Assembly (NCBI RefSeq): GCF_000761545.1
Contig: NZ_JPMY01000010.1
Coordinates: forward strand, 62,001 to 126,000
Origin: Pseudomonas sp. ML96
GTDB taxonomy: Bacteria; Pseudomonadota; Gammaproteobacteria; Pseudomonadales; Pseudomonadaceae
Length of the DNA: 64,000 bases
Direction of reading: 5' to 3'
The stretch's first letter is position 1; every line of letters starts with the position of its first letter. The translations under genes were made by a program, and so were the position numbers. Shown here one piece after another: positions 18,384 to 27,968 of this stretch. Under the pieces are notes generated by a model. That model did no database searches, was not told the DNA's origin, and was given only the letters and a program-made list of their open reading frames with translations.

Positions 18384-18399
18384 TCCCTGCTCTCCTCTC

Positions 18400-18966
18400 T
18401 CAGCCCAGCACTTTCAGGAACGCCGCCAGCCAGGCCGGATGCGCCGGCCAGGCCGGGGCAGTGACCAGGTTGCCGTCGACGTGCACGCCATCCATCGGCA
18501 CCTCCACGTACTCGCCACCGGCCAGACGCACTTCCGGCGCGCAGGCCGGATAGGCGCTGCAGCCGCGGCCCTTGAGCACATCGGCGGCGGCCAGCAGCTG
18601 GGCGCCGTGGCACACCGCGGCAATCGGCTTGCCGGCCTTGGCGAAGGCCTGTACCAGGGCGATCACCTCGCCATTCAGGCGCAGGTATTCGGGGGCGCGG
18701 CCACCGGGAATCAGCAGGCCGTCGTAGGCACCTTCCGTGACCTTGGCGAAGTCGAAGTTGAGGGCGAAATTATGCCCCGGTTTCTCGCTGTAGGTCTGGT
18801 CGCCCTCGAAGTCGTGGATCGCGGTGCGCACGCTCTGCCCGGCGCTCTTGCCGGGGCAGACCGCATGCACGGTGTGGCCGACCATCTGCAGGGCCTGGAA
18901 CGGCACCATGGTCTCGTAGTCTTCGACGTAGTCGCCGACCAGCATCAGGATCTTCTTCGCCGTCAT
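18400..18966 (-). CDS. DJ-1/PfpI family protein
   Basis: The 188-residue cytoplasmic protein begins [19 protein letters not shown] and contains the nucleophile elbow [18 protein letters not shown] with the conserved Cys, plus the acidic GGRAPEYLR segment. This is the PfpI-like group, which includes proteases, deglycase/glyoxalase III-like enzymes and chaperones. The exact activity is not determinable. ATG 18966 has AGGAGG upstream; the open frame continuing to 19095 is ignored. It is followed closely by the RHH gene. Confidence 0.85.
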   Translation of the reverse strand: MTAKKILMLVGDYVEDYETMVPFQALQMVGHTVHAVCPGKSAGQSVRTAIHDFEGDQTYSEKPGHNFALNFDFAKVTEGAYDGLLIPGGRAPEYLRLNGEVIALVQAFAKAGKPIAAVCHGAQLLAAADVLKGRGCSAYPACAPEVRLAGGEYVEVPMDGVHVDGNLVTAPAWPAHPAWLAAFLKVLG

Positions 18967-19060
18967 GACAGCAGCCTCCTCTGTGAATGTGGCGCCAGTC
19001 TGCGCCGCCTCACCCGAGCCAGGGTAACAGCTGGCTACTACAGGGCCATGCGCCGCCCAT

Positions 19061-19089
19061 AAAAAAGCCCCGCACCAGGCGGGGCTCTT
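19061..19089 (-). terminator. thrC terminator
   Basis: AGCCCCGC and GCGGGGCT pair around ACCAG. On the minus strand the stem is followed by TTTTTT, as expected for the thrC transcript that ends at 19105. Confidence 0.88.
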
Positions 19090-19104
19090 CATCACGGTGC
19101 AGCC

Positions 19105-20514
19105 TTACAGCGGCTTGCCGCGATTGCCGTGGGCGGCGACGAACTGCTGTACGGTCTTCAGGTCGTTGGCCAGCACGGTGCAGCGCTCGTCGCGCTGGAA
19201 CAGGTCGGTCAGGTGCGGCGGCAGGGCCGGAACCGCGTCGATGCCGGCCTTCTCCACCGCTTCCGGGAACTTGACCGGGTGCGCGGTACCCAGGGTGACC
19301 ATCGGCACCGCCAGGCTGCGACGGCACTCACGCGCGGCACGCACGCCGATGGCGGTGTGCGGGTCGAGCAGCTCGCCGCACTCCTGGTACACCTCGGCGA
19401 TGGTCTCGCAGGTCTGCTCGTCGTTGACGGCCAGGGAATCGAACAGCTTGCGCGCCTCGGTCCAGCGGTCTTCCTCGACGCTGAAACCGCCGCCCAGCTT
19501 GAAGGTGTCCATCAGGTTGGCGATGGCGGCGCCGTTGCGGCCGTGCAGGTCGAACAGCAGGCGCTCGAAGTTGGACGAAACCATGATGTCCATCGACGGC
19601 GACAGGGTCGGGTGCAGGGTGTCCTTCACATACTGATTGCCGCTCATGAAGCGGTGCAGGATGTCGTTGCGGTTGGTGGCGACGATCAGCTGGCTGATCG
19701 GCAGGCCCATGTTGCGTGCCAGGTAGCCGGCGAAGATGTCGCCGAAGTTGCCAGTCGGCACCGAGAACGCGATGGAGCGCGCCGGGCCACCCAGCTGCAG
19801 AGCAGCGTGGAAGTAGTAGACGATCTGGGCCATGATCCGCGCCCAGTTGATCGAGTTGACTGCCACCAGACGGGTGCCCTTGAGGAAGCTCTGGTCGGCG
19901 AAGCTGGCCTTGACCATCTCCTGGCAATCATCGAAGTTGCCTTCGATGGCAATGTTGTGGATGTTCTCGCCGAGGATGGTGGTCATCTGCCGGCGCTGCA
20001 CCTCGGACACACGGTTGTGCGGGTGCATGATGAAGATATCGACGTGCTCGCAGGCCTTGCAGCCTTCGATGGCGGCCGAACCGGTGTCACCGGAGGTGGC
20101 GCCCATGATCACCACGCGCTCGCCGCGCTTGCTCAGCACATGGTCGAGCAGGCGGCCGAGCAGCTGCAGGGCGAAGTCCTTGAAGGCCAGGGTCGGGCCG
20201 TGGAACAGCTCCAGTACCCACTCGTTGCCGTTGAGCTGGCGCAGCGGCGCCACGGCGTTGTGGGCGAACACGCCGTAGGTTTCTTCGAGGATCTTCTTGA
20301 AGTCGGCATCGGCGATCGAGCCGGCGACGAACGGGCGCATCACGCGGAAGGCCAGCTCGTGGTATGGCAGGCCGGCCCAGGAGGCGATCTCCTCCTGGGT
20401 GAAGCGCGGCAGGTTTTCCGGAACGTAGAGGCCGCCGTCGCTGGCCAGGCCAGCGAGCAGGACGTCTTCGAAGTTGAGGGCCGGGGCCTGGCCGCGGGTG
20501 CTGATATAACGCAT
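19105..20514 (-). CDS. thrC: Threonine synthase
   Basis: The 469-residue PLP enzyme converts O-phospho-L-homoserine to L-threonine. The N-terminal MRYISTRGQAP, the PLP-lysine segment HGPTLAFKDFALQ and the phosphate-binding GATSGDTGSAA are all typical. The length fits the longer, class I (fungal and Gram-negative) threonine synthases. It is the terminal gene after hom (12-nt gap), so the last two committed steps to threonine are co-expressed. A strong terminator follows. Confidence 0.96.
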   Translation of the reverse strand: MRYISTRGQAPALNFEDVLLAGLASDGGLYVPENLPRFTQEEIASWAGLPYHELAFRVMRPFVAGSIADADFKKILEETYGVFAHNAVAPLRQLNGNEWVLELFHGPTLAFKDFALQLLGRLLDHVLSKRGERVVIMGATSGDTGSAAIEGCKACEHVDIFIMHPHNRVSEVQRRQMTTILGENIHNIAIEGNFDDCQEMVKASFADQSFLKGTRLVAVNSINWARIMAQIVYYFHAALQLGGPARSIAFSVPTGNFGDIFAGYLARNMGLPISQLIVATNRNDILHRFMSGNQYVKDTLHPTLSPSMDIMVSSNFERLLFDLHGRNGAAIANLMDTFKLGGGFSVEEDRWTEARKLFDSLAVNDEQTCETIAEVYQECGELLDPHTAIGVRAARECRRSLAVPMVTLGTAHPVKFPEAVEKAGIDAVPALPPHLTDLFQRDERCTVLANDLKTVQQFVAAHGNRGKPL

Positions 20515-20526
20515 GACTTTCTTACC

Positions 20527-21831
20527 TCAGACCAGTTGCTCGACGCGGATACGCACGACTTTACCGACCACGTCGGCCAGCCCTTCGAGGGCGGCGATGG
20601 CGTCGTCGATGCGCGATTCGACGACCCGGTGGGTGACCAGGATCATCGGTACCAGACCGTCTTGCTCTTCGGCCTCTTTCTGCATGATCGATTCAATGTT
20701 GATGCCGCGCTCGGACAGGATGCTCGCCACCTGGGCCAGTACGCCCGGATGGTCCTTGGCCTGGATGCGCAGGTAGTAGGCGCTCTCGCTCTCGGCGATC
20801 GGCAGGATCGGGTGGTCGCTCAGGGCATCCGGCTGGAAGGCCAGGTGCGGCACGCGGTTGGTCGGATCGCTGGTCAGGGCACGCACCACGTCGACCAGGT
20901 CGGCCACCACGGCGGACGCGGTGGCGTCCATGCCGGCGCCGGCGCCGTAGTAGAGGGTCGAACCGGAGGCGTCACCGTTGACCATCACCGCGTTCATCAC
21001 GCCGTTGACGTTGGCGATCAGGCGGTCGGCCGGGATCAGGGTCGGGTGCACGCGCAACTCGATGCCAGCCTCGGTGCGGCGAGCCACGCCGAGGTGCTTG
21101 ATGCGGTAGCCCAGGGCCTCGGCGTAGTTCACGTCAGCGCTGGTCAGCTTGCTGATGCCTTCGGTGTAGGCCTTGTCGAACTGCAGCGGGATGCCGAAGG
21201 CGATGGACGCGAGGATGGTCAGCTTGTGCGCGGCGTCGATGCCTTCCACGTCGAAGGTCGGATCAGCCTCGGCGTAGCCCAGAGCCTGGGCCTCCTTGAG
21301 CACGTCCTCGAAGGCACGGCCTTTCTCGCGCATCTCGGTGAGGATGAAGTTGCCGGTGCCGTTGATGATGCCGGCCAGCCAGTTGATACGGTTGCCGGCC
21401 AGGCCCTCGCGGATCGCCTTGATCACCGGGATGCCACCGGCCACGGCGGCTTCGAAGGCGACGATCACGCCCTTCTCGCGGGCCTTGGCGAAGATCTCGT
21501 TGCCGTGCACGGCGATCAGCGCCTTGTTGGCGGTGACCACGTGCTTGCCGTTCTCGATGGCCTTGAGCACCAGCTCGTGGGCCAGGGTGTAGCCACCGAT
21601 CAGCTCGATGACCACGTCGATTTCCGGGTTGTTGGCCACGTCGAAGATGTCGGCGGTGATGGGGGTGGCACCGGTTTCACACTTCGGGTTGGGGCGACGA
21701 GCGGCAATCTGCGCGACTTCGATTCCACGCCCGGCACGGCGGGCAATCTCCTCGGCGTTGCGCTTGAGTACGTTGAAGGTACCGCCACCGACGGTACCCA
21801 GCCCACAGATGCCCACTTTCACCGGTTTCAC
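20527..21831 (-). CDS. hom: Homoserine dehydrogenase
   Basis: The 434-residue enzyme reduces aspartate semialdehyde to homoserine. It has an N-terminal NAD(P)-binding motif VGICGLGTVGGGT, a catalytic domain with AFEAAVAGGIPVIKAIREGL, and a C-terminal ACT domain (about 350-430, SAYYLRIQAKDHPGVLAQVA) for feedback by threonine. The start is GTG 21831, giving VKPVKVGICG. A purine-rich SD (GGGGA) lies about 7 nt upstream. The frame is open to 21885, but the extra residues are Arg/Gly-rich and not family-like. It sits between dsbC and thrC in an order conserved in Pseudomonas. Confidence 0.95.
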   Translation of the reverse strand: MKPVKVGICGLGTVGGGTFNVLKRNAEEIARRAGRGIEVAQIAARRPNPKCETGATPITADIFDVANNPEIDVVIELIGGYTLAHELVLKAIENGKHVVTANKALIAVHGNEIFAKAREKGVIVAFEAAVAGGIPVIKAIREGLAGNRINWLAGIINGTGNFILTEMREKGRAFEDVLKEAQALGYAEADPTFDVEGIDAAHKLTILASIAFGIPLQFDKAYTEGISKLTSADVNYAEALGYRIKHLGVARRTEAGIELRVHPTLIPADRLIANVNGVMNAVMVNGDASGSTLYYGAGAGMDATASAVVADLVDVVRALTSDPTNRVPHLAFQPDALSDHPILPIAESESAYYLRIQAKDHPGVLAQVASILSERGINIESIMQKEAEEQDGLVPMILVTHRVVESRIDDAIAALEGLADVVGKVVRIRVEQLV

Positions 21832-21941
21832 GTTGTTTTCCCCATCTGCTACACGAAACGGCCGGGGCACGCCCCGGCCGCACAAAAGAGCCGCACTTTA
21901 CGAAGCGCCAGTACCTTAGGTCAATCGGCGCGCAGGCCGAA

Positions 21942-22670
21942 TTACTGGGCCTTCAGGGCAATTTCGGCCAGTTGCGGGGCCGGCTGATAGCCCGGAATCA
22001 TCTCGCCATTGCCGAGAATGATCGAAGGGGTGCCGCTGACGCCGACCATCTGGCCCAATTCGTACTGCTTGGCCACCGGGTTGGTGCAGGTCGCCGCCGG
22101 TACATCCTCACGCGACTTGGCCAGGTTCATGGCCGCCTGGCGGTCCTTGGCGCACCAGACGCTGACCAGGGTGTTGTAACCGTGGCTGCCGATACCCTGA
22201 CGCGGGAAAGCCATGTAACGCACCTCGATGCCACGGCGATTGAGCTCCGGCACTTCGCTGTGCAGCTTCTGGCAGTAGCCGCAGTCGGTATCGGTGAACA
22301 CGGTGATATGCGCCTTGGCCGGCTCTTTGGGCGAGAACACCACCATCTCGCTGGTAGGAATCGCGTTGATTTCCTTGGCGATGCCTTTGCTCTCGGCCTG
22401 GCGAGTCAGGTTGACTGCCTCGTCGCCCTTCATCTGATAGAGATTGCCCTGCATCAGGAACTGGCCATCGGCGCTGGCATACAGCAGGCGACCGCCCTTG
22501 AGGTGAACCTGAAACAGACCGGTGAACGGGCTCTCGGCGATGGCCTCGATCGGCATGTCGGGCTGCAGCTTGGTCAGGCTGGCGCGGATGGCCTGATCGG
22601 GATCGGCGGCCAGGGCAACGGAAGCAGCGAGGCCGAGAATGGCACCACTCAGTACACGGAAAGCGGACAT
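21942..22670 (-). CDS. dsbC: Thiol:disulfide interchange protein DsbC
   Basis: The 242-residue periplasmic disulfide isomerase has a signal peptide (1-20, ASVALA-AD), an N-terminal dimerisation domain (about 25-80) and a thioredoxin-fold catalytic domain with FTDTDCGYCQKLHSEV and the cis-Pro loop VSGTPSII. It reshuffles wrong disulfides and is kept reduced by DsbD. ATG 22670 has AGGAG upstream; the open frame continuing to 22898 is not used because the signal peptide would be internal. It lies between xerD and hom. Confidence 0.95.
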   Translation of the reverse strand: MSAFRVLSGAILGLAASVALAADPDQAIRASLTKLQPDMPIEAIAESPFTGLFQVHLKGGRLLYASADGQFLMQGNLYQMKGDEAVNLTRQAESKGIAKEINAIPTSEMVVFSPKEPAKAHITVFTDTDCGYCQKLHSEVPELNRRGIEVRYMAFPRQGIGSHGYNTLVSVWCAKDRQAAMNLAKSREDVPAATCTNPVAKQYELGQMVGVSGTPSIILGNGEMIPGYQPAPQLAEIALKAQ

Positions 22671-22868
22671 GAAGTACTCCTGTGACAGTGGCGCCAGACT
22701 ACCACAGCAGGCCCGCAGCGCCGACCGCAGACGCTGGGCGGCCATCTCAGACGGATGGACGCGTAGAACTCGCACTACGCGGTATTCCGCAACCGTGATG
22801 ACATCCCTGTCGAGATAGCGTGGCACCACCAATCCCCGGCCCGGCCATCCATGGCCGGTCGTTCGCCT

Positions 22869-22889
22869 TTGCGACGCAGTGCGTCGCAA
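22869..22889. repeat. 21-nt near-perfect palindrome after xerD
   Basis: TTGCGACGCA and TGCGTCGCAA flank a single G, five bases beyond the xerD stop. A second small hairpin, CGGCCAT-CC-ATGGCCG, lies just beyond it. Neither is followed by a T-run, so they are weak terminators at best. They may be mRNA-stabilising or REP-like structures. Confidence 0.55.
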
Positions 22890-22894
22890 GAGGC

Positions 22895-23791
22895 TCACCC
22901 CCTCGGGTGATGCTGAGCGTGCAGTTCCTGCAGGCGCGCACGGGCGATATGGGTGTAGATCTGCGTGGTGGACAGGTCGCTGTGACCCAGCAGCATCTGC
23001 ACCACGCGCAGGTCGGCGCCATGGTTGAGCAGGTGGGTGGCGAAGGCGTGACGCAGAGTATGCGGCGACAGCGGCTTGAGAATGCCCGCCACCCTGGCCT
23101 GGTGCTTGATGCGGTGCCAGAAGGTCTGCCGCGTCATCTGCTCGCCGCGCAGGCTGGGAAACAGCACGTCGCTGGGCTTGCCGTCGAGCAGGAATGGCCG
23201 CGCCTCGCGGGTATAGCGCTCGACCCAGGCGATGGCCTCCTCGCCCAGCGGCACCAGGCGCTCCTTGCTGCCCTTGCCGAACACCCGCAGCACGCCCTGG
23301 CGCAGGTTGACCTGCTCCAGGGTCAGCGACACCAACTCGGTGACGCGTAGACCGCAGGCATAGAGGACCTCGAGCATGGCGCGGTCGCGCAGGCCGATCG
23401 GGTCCTCCAGCTCCGGCGCCGCCAGCAGCGCCTCGACGTCGGCCTCGGACAACGACTTAGGCAGCGGCCTGCCGAGCTGCGGCAACTCCACCTGCAGGGT
23501 CGGGTCCTCGCCGATCAGCCCCTCGCGCAGCAGGTAGCGATAGAAGCCGCGCAGCCCCGACAGCAGGCGCGCCGTGGAACGCGCCTTGTAGCCCTGCTCC
23601 AGGCGCCAGCCAAGGTGATCGAGGATGCTCTCGCGCCCGGCGTGCTGCAGTTCGCCGCCACGCGCCTGCAGCCAGACGTGGAAGTGGCCGAGATCGCTGC
23701 GGTAGGCGGAACGCGTGTGCGGCGACAGGCCCTTCTCCAGCCACAGGGCATCGAGAAAGCGGTCGATCAGGGGGTGGTCTAGGACAGGCAT
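22895..23791 (-). CDS. xerD: Site-specific tyrosine recombinase XerD
   Basis: The 298-residue protein has an N-terminal SAM-like core-binding domain (1-90, LEKGLSPHTRSAYRSDL) and a catalytic domain with Arg in YACGLRVTELVSL, Lys in GKGSKERLVPLG, the H-x-x-R box SPHTLRHAFATHLL and the nucleophile region GHSDLSTTQIYTHI. With XerC it resolves chromosome dimers at dif. Its position upstream of dsbC and divergent from the Na+/H+ antiporter is the usual Pseudomonas arrangement. The 224-nt gap to dsbC suggests separate expression. Confidence 0.96.
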   Translation of the reverse strand: MPVLDHPLIDRFLDALWLEKGLSPHTRSAYRSDLGHFHVWLQARGGELQHAGRESILDHLGWRLEQGYKARSTARLLSGLRGFYRYLLREGLIGEDPTLQVELPQLGRPLPKSLSEADVEALLAAPELEDPIGLRDRAMLEVLYACGLRVTELVSLTLEQVNLRQGVLRVFGKGSKERLVPLGEEAIAWVERYTREARPFLLDGKPSDVLFPSLRGEQMTRQTFWHRIKHQARVAGILKPLSPHTLRHAFATHLLNHGADLRVVQMLLGHSDLSTTQIYTHIARARLQELHAQHHPRG

Positions 23792-23868
23792 CGAAGCACT
23801 TTGAACGGACGAAACTCGGGCTAGTCTTCCATAGCCTCCCCCGCCTTCACCAGAGATAAGGACTCCTG

Positions 23869-25671
23869 ATGAGCGAAACCCACATCCTGCTCGGTCTCGG
23901 CGGCATCGGTGCCGCCGCGCTGCTCAGCCAGTGGCTGGCCTGGCGCCTGCGCCTGCCGGCAATCCTCTTCCTGCTGCTCTGCGGTATCGGCGCAGGCCCA
24001 GTGCTGGGCTGGCTGCAGCCGGAGCAGCTGTTCGGCCCACTGCTGTTCCCGCTGGTCTCGCTGTCGGTAGCGATCATCCTGTTCGAGGGCAGCCTGACCC
24101 TCAAGCTCGCCGAATGGCGCGAAATCGGCAGCGTTGTGCAGCGCATGGTGACCGTGGGTGCCCTCGCCACCTGGATAGTGATCACCCTGAGCACCCACTA
24201 CCTGCTGAACTTCCCCTGGGACATGGCGGTACTGTTCGGCAGCCTGACCCTGGTCACCGGCCCGACGGTGATCGTGCCCATGCTACGGGTCATGCGCCCC
24301 AATGCCGCGGTGGCCAACATCCTGCGCTGGGAAGGCATCGTCATCGATCCTATCGGCGCGCTGCTGGCGGTGGTGGTGTTCAGCTTCATCGTCAGCCAGG
24401 ACGGCCATGGCGGCGCCGTGAGCGCAGGCCTCTCGACCTTCGCCGCGGTGATTGCCTGCGGCTGCCTGCTGGGTGCAGCCGGTGGCTGGCTGTTCGGCGT
24501 TGCCCTGCGCCGCCACTGGCTGCCGGAATATCTGCAGAACCTGGCAGCCCTGGCGGCGGTGCTGGGCATCTTCATCGCCGCCAACCTGCTGGTCAGCGAG
24601 TCCGGCCTGCTGGCGGTGACGGTGATGGGCATGTGGCTGGCCAACATGCGTGGCGTCGATGTGCAGCACATCCTGCACTTCAAGGAGAACCTCAGCGTGC
24701 TGCTGATCTCCGGCCTGTTCATCCTGCTCGCAGCGCGCCTGGACCTGGACGCGCTGATCGCCCTCGGCCCCGTCACCCTGGCAGTGCTGGCGATCATCCA
24801 GCTGATCGCCCGCCCGCTGTGCGTGGCTCTGAGCACAGCCGGCTCGAGCCTGAACTGGCGCGAGCGCGCCCTGCTGTCCTGGATCGCCCCGCGTGGCATT
24901 GTCGCGGCGGCGGTCTCGGCCATCTTCGCCGAGCGCCTGGCGCACCACGGCTACAGTCAGGCGCACCTGCTGGTACCGCTGACCTTCCTGGTGATCATCG
25001 GCACCGTGGTGCTGCAGAGCGCCACCGCACGCCCGCTGGCCCATTTGCTGAAAGTCTCCGAGCCATCTCCGCGCGGTTTCCTGATCATCGGTGCCAACCC
25101 GCTGGCCAGGGCGGTCGGCAAGGCCCTGCAGCAGCGCGAACAGCGCGTGCTGTTGACCGACTCCAGCTGGGAGAACATCAGCGCCGCGCGCATGGACGGC
25201 CTGCCGACCTATTTCGGCAACCCGGCCTCGCAGCATGCCGACGCCCACCTGGACATGGTCGGCCTCGGCCAGCTGCTCGCCCTGTCACCCTCCAGCGAAC
25301 AGAACAGCCTGGCCTGCACGCGCTTTCGCCCGGACTTCGGCAAGGCCAATCTGTACTACCTGCCGAGCCAGCGCGAACAGCGCCTGAGCGAGAAACACAG
25401 AACCAGCGACAAACACCGCGGCCAGCCCCTCGGCTACCCGTCGCAGACCTACGGCCAGTTGGCCAGCGCCCTGGCCCGTGGCGCCGAGATCCGCAGCACC
25501 ACGCTGTCGGAGAGCTTCACCTGGGGGCACTACCGCAGCCTGCACGGAGATGCCGCCACCCTGCTGATGGCCTTCGATACCCGTGGCTGGTTCCACATCG
25601 CCAGCGCCACGCTGGACTTCACCCCCGGGCCGGGCTGGACCCTGCTCGCCCTGATCGACGCCGAGGAATGA
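23869..25671 (+). CDS. CPA1-type cation:proton antiporter with C-terminal nucleotide-binding-like domain
   Basis: This 600-residue protein has about 12 transmembrane helices (1-400) with the antiporter core: FEGSLTLKLAEWR, TGPTVIVPMLRVMRP and EGIVIDPIGALLA, where the Asp and charged positions match Na+/H+ exchangers of the NhaP/CPA1 family. Residues about 405-600 are cytosolic and begin with PRGFLIIGANPLARAVGKAL, a TrkA-N-like Rossmann motif probably sensing nucleotide. It exports Na+ or K+ in exchange for protons at the inner membrane. ATG 23869 follows AAGGA. A short hairpin terminator overlaps its stop codon. Confidence 0.9.
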   Translation: MSETHILLGLGGIGAAALLSQWLAWRLRLPAILFLLLCGIGAGPVLGWLQPEQLFGPLLFPLVSLSVAIILFEGSLTLKLAEWREIGSVVQRMVTVGALATWIVITLSTHYLLNFPWDMAVLFGSLTLVTGPTVIVPMLRVMRPNAAVANILRWEGIVIDPIGALLAVVVFSFIVSQDGHGGAVSAGLSTFAAVIACGCLLGAAGGWLFGVALRRHWLPEYLQNLAALAAVLGIFIAANLLVSESGLLAVTVMGMWLANMRGVDVQHILHFKENLSVLLISGLFILLAARLDLDALIALGPVTLAVLAIIQLIARPLCVALSTAGSSLNWRERALLSWIAPRGIVAAAVSAIFAERLAHHGYSQAHLLVPLTFLVIIGTVVLQSATARPLAHLLKVSEPSPRGFLIIGANPLARAVGKALQQREQRVLLTDSSWENISAARMDGLPTYFGNPASQHADAHLDMVGLGQLLALSPSSEQNSLACTRFRPDFGKANLYYLPSQREQRLSEKHRTSDKHRGQPLGYPSQTYGQLASALARGAEIRSTTLSESFTWGHYRSLHGDAATLLMAFDTRGWFHIASATLDFTPGPGWTLLALIDAEE

Positions 25672-25697
25672 AAAAGGCGCCTCGCGGCGCCTTCTCC
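25671..25697. terminator. Terminator between antiporter and thioesterase genes
   Basis: AAGGCGCC and GGCGCCTT pair around TCGC (25674-25693). The A-run at 25671-25675 serves minus-strand transcripts. The plus-strand tail is only weakly T-rich. Confidence 0.75.
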
Positions 25698-26108
25698 TTA
25701 CTCGATGCCCGGCAGGACCGGCACCGGCTTCTTGTCGTCGCCGATGGCGACGAAGCTGAACACGCCACTGATAGCCTTCTCGCGATCGCCGCAGTACATG
25801 CCCTCGACATACACCTCGACCTCGACCTTGAGGCTGGTGTTGCCCACGGCGATCACCCGGCCGATCAGTTCGACCAGTGAGCCGGCAGGGATCGCATGCT
25901 TGAAGTCGATGCGGTCGCTGGACACGGTCACCAGCGGCAAACGGCAGAAACGCGTGGCGGCGATGAAGGACACTTCGTCCATCCAGGCCAGCGCGGTGCC
26001 GCCGAACAGGGTGTTGTGGTGATTGGTGGTCGGCGGGAACACCGCCTTGACGACGCGGGTTTCCGACAGCTCGGTACGGCGCTGGATCTCTTGCTCTCTG
26101 GGGGTCAT
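25698..26108 (-). CDS. Hotdog-fold acyl-CoA thioesterase (YciA/BACH type)
   Basis: The 136-residue cytoplasmic protein contains the hotdog helix segment HHNTLFGGTALAWMDEVSF with the catalytic acidic residue, and the strand VSSDRIDFKHAIPAGSLVEL conserved in acyl-CoA hydrolases. It releases free fatty acids and CoA from acyl-CoA esters; chain-length preference is unknown. The terminator beyond its stop is shared with the convergent antiporter gene. The 110-nt gap upstream holds two hairpins (CTGCC-CGTAC-GGCAG at 26169-26183 and GACCCG-N8-CGGGTC at 26191-26210) before the rplS terminator. Confidence 0.88.
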   Translation of the reverse strand: MTPREQEIQRRTELSETRVVKAVFPPTTNHHNTLFGGTALAWMDEVSFIAATRFCRLPLVTVSSDRIDFKHAIPAGSLVELIGRVIAVGNTSLKVEVEVYVEGMYCGDREKAISGVFSFVAIGDDKKPVPVLPGIE

Positions 26109-26218
26109 GCCACTACTGCTCCAAGGGAATGTGGCCGCCTGTGCCGCGCTCTTGTCTTTGTTGTCACGCTGCCCGTACGGCAGGGCTCTGGACCCGTCGG
26201 TCAGCGGGTCCCGAAAAC

Positions 26219-26246
26219 GAAAAAAGCAGCCCGGAGGCTGCTTCTT
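26219..26246 (-). terminator. rplS operon terminator
   Basis: AAGCAGCC and GGCTGCTT pair around CGGA. On the minus strand TTTTTTC follows the stem, placing it correctly after rplS. Confidence 0.88.
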
Positions 26247-26267
26247 TCAGGTCGGAAGACCGTCCTA

Positions 26268-26618
26268 TCAGGACAGTTTTTCCTTGATACGAGCTGCCTT
26301 GCCGGACAGGTCGCGGAGGTAGTACAGCTTGGCCTTGCGCACGTCGCCGCGACGCTTGACGCTCACGCTGTCGATCAGCGGAGAGTAGGTCTGGAAGGTA
26401 CGCTCAACGCCAACGCCGTTGGAGATTTTACGCACGGTGAAAGCGCTGTTCAGGCCGCGGTTACGCTTGCCGATTACCACGCCTTCGAAGGCCTGCAGAC
26501 GCGAACGGTCGCCTTCCTTTACCTTCACCTGAACGATGATGGTGTCACCCGGGGCGAAAGCCGGGATTTCTTTGTTCATCTGCTCGGCTTCGAGCATCTG
26601 GATAATTTTGTTGGTCAT
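26268..26618 (-). CDS. rplS: 50S ribosomal protein L19
   Basis: The 116-residue protein starts [14 protein letters not shown] and contains the conserved [20 protein letters not shown] and [16 protein letters not shown]19 sits at the 30S-50S interface of the large subunit. It is the last gene of rpsP-rimM-trmD-rplS. The 39-nt gap after trmD contains a hairpin AGACAG-ACT-CTGTCT (26631-26645) immediately before the SD. This could uncouple L19 translation from the poorly translated rimM-trmD, as is known to happen in this operon in E. coli. Confidence 0.97.
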   Translation of the reverse strand: MTNKIIQMLEAEQMNKEIPAFAPGDTIIVQVKVKEGDRSRLQAFEGVVIGKRNRGLNSAFTVRKISNGVGVERTFQTYSPLIDSVSVKRRGDVRKAKLYYLRDLSGKAARIKEKLS

Positions 26619-26657
26619 GCTGCGCTCCTAAGACAGACTCTGTCTGCCATCGATACG

Positions 26658-27401
26658 TTAACTATCGTCCCGCTGGCGGATGTACTCCTCCAGCAGCTTC
26701 TTCTCTTCTCCAGAAAGCGAGCGGCTATCCAGAAGATCGACACGGCGTTCCCAGGTTCGCCCGAGGGCTTGCTGCAGGCGCCAGCGCCGGATGTGTTCAT
26801 GGTTGCCGCTAAGCAGCACGTCCGGAACACGCTTGCCTTCGTACACCTCAGGTCGGGTGTAGTGCGGGCAATCGAGGAGGCCATCGCTGAACGAGTCCTC
26901 CTCGGCGGAATCTGCATGCCCGAGCGCACCCGGGAGCAGCCGCGTAACAGCATCGATCAGCACCATCGCCGGAAGCTCACCGCCGGAGAGGACGTAATCG
27001 CCGATCGACCATTCCTCATCGACATGCGTCTCGATGAAACGCTCGTCGATGCCTTCGTAGCGGCCGGCGATGAGAATCAGCGCCTGCTCGCTAGCCAGTT
27101 CACGAACCCCCTGCTGAGACAGCTGGCGGCCCTGCGGCGACAGGTAGATGACCTTCGCCGCCTCCCCGGCAGCTGCCTTGGCCGTAGCCAGTGCAAGTTC
27201 CAGGGGCTTGATCTTCATCACCATGCCGGGGCCACCGCCGAAGGGGCGATCGTCCACCGTCTGATGACGGTCGTCGGTGAAATCACGCAGCTGGTGGCAG
27301 TTCAACTGCAACAAGCCCTGCTTCACTGCACGACTGGTAATACCGTACTGACTGATAGCGGCGAACATCTCCGGGAAGATGCTGATGACTTCGACACGCA
27401 T
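26658..27401 (-). CDS. trmD: tRNA (guanine-N1)-methyltransferase TrmD
   Basis: The 247-residue SPOUT methyltransferase makes m1G37 in tRNAs with G36. It starts [13 protein letters not shown] and shows the knot-forming SAM-binding loops: [23 protein letters not shown] and [16 protein letters not shown], with the later [20 protein letters not shown]. The open frame extends upstream into rimM (to 27527), but ATG 27401 is the family start and leaves a 28-nt gap to the rimM stop. It is the third gene of the rpsP operon. Confidence 0.96.
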   Translation of the reverse strand: MRVEVISIFPEMFAAISQYGITSRAVKQGLLQLNCHQLRDFTDDRHQTVDDRPFGGGPGMVMKIKPLELALATAKAAAGEAAKVIYLSPQGRQLSQQGVRELASEQALILIAGRYEGIDERFIETHVDEEWSIGDYVLSGGELPAMVLIDAVTRLLPGALGHADSAEEDSFSDGLLDCPHYTRPEVYEGKRVPDVLLSGNHEHIRRWRLQQALGRTWERRVDLLDSRSLSGEEKKLLEEYIRQRDDS

Positions 27402-27429
27402 GGCACTCGCTCGGGCAAGAGCCTGGGGC

Positions 27430-27963
27430 TCAGAAATCCGCGTCCCAGTCGACCCGCATCTCGCCGGCGGCCAGGTCGATCTGCTGCACACACTGCTCGG
27501 TATAGGGCAGTAGGCGCTCGCGATCATCCAGGCTGCCCGGACAGGGCTTGACCACCATCACATCGTTGGAGCCGGTTTCCAGCAGGTGATCGAGGCGCCC
27601 GAGCAGTTGCCCTTGCAGATCGATCACTTTCAGTCCTTCCAGCTGGTGCCAGTAGAACTCGCCATCTTCCAGGTCGGGTAGCAATGCACGCGGCACGCAA
27701 ATATCGAAACCCGCAAAGGTACGTGCTACCTCGCGGTCATCGAGCCCCTTGAGCTTGGCCACCAGGACTTTGCCCTGGAGGCGGCCGCTGACCAGCTCCA
27801 CCTGCTTGACCTCACCCTCGCGCTTGAGCGTCCAGGGGCTGTAATCGAGCAGGTTGTCGATCGGGTCGGTGAAGGAATAGATCTTCACTTCCCCACGCAC
27901 GCCGTGCACCGAAGTGATCTTGCCGAGGACGATCAGGTCCTCAGCGGACGGCGTAGCGTTCAT
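27430..27963 (-). CDS. rimM: Ribosome maturation factor RimM
   Basis: The 177-residue protein has the N-terminal RimM domain ([20 protein letters not shown]) and the C-terminal PRC-barrel ([14 protein letters not shown] through [14 protein letters not shown]). RimM binds ribosomal protein S19 and helps mature the 30S head. It lies 5 nt after rpsP and precedes trmD. The C-terminal motif [10 protein letters not shown] is conserved. Confidence 0.96.
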   Translation of the reverse strand: MNATPSAEDLIVLGKITSVHGVRGEVKIYSFTDPIDNLLDYSPWTLKREGEVKQVELVSGRLQGKVLVAKLKGLDDREVARTFAGFDICVPRALLPDLEDGEFYWHQLEGLKVIDLQGQLLGRLDHLLETGSNDVMVVKPCPGSLDDRERLLPYTEQCVQQIDLAAGEMRVDWDADF

Positions 27964-27968
27964 ATTGC

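Noticed and set aside
19129-21987. Long plus-strand open frame over thrC and hom.
   Set aside because: It is antisense to two well-supported genes. Composition is low-complexity and no start signal or motif is present.
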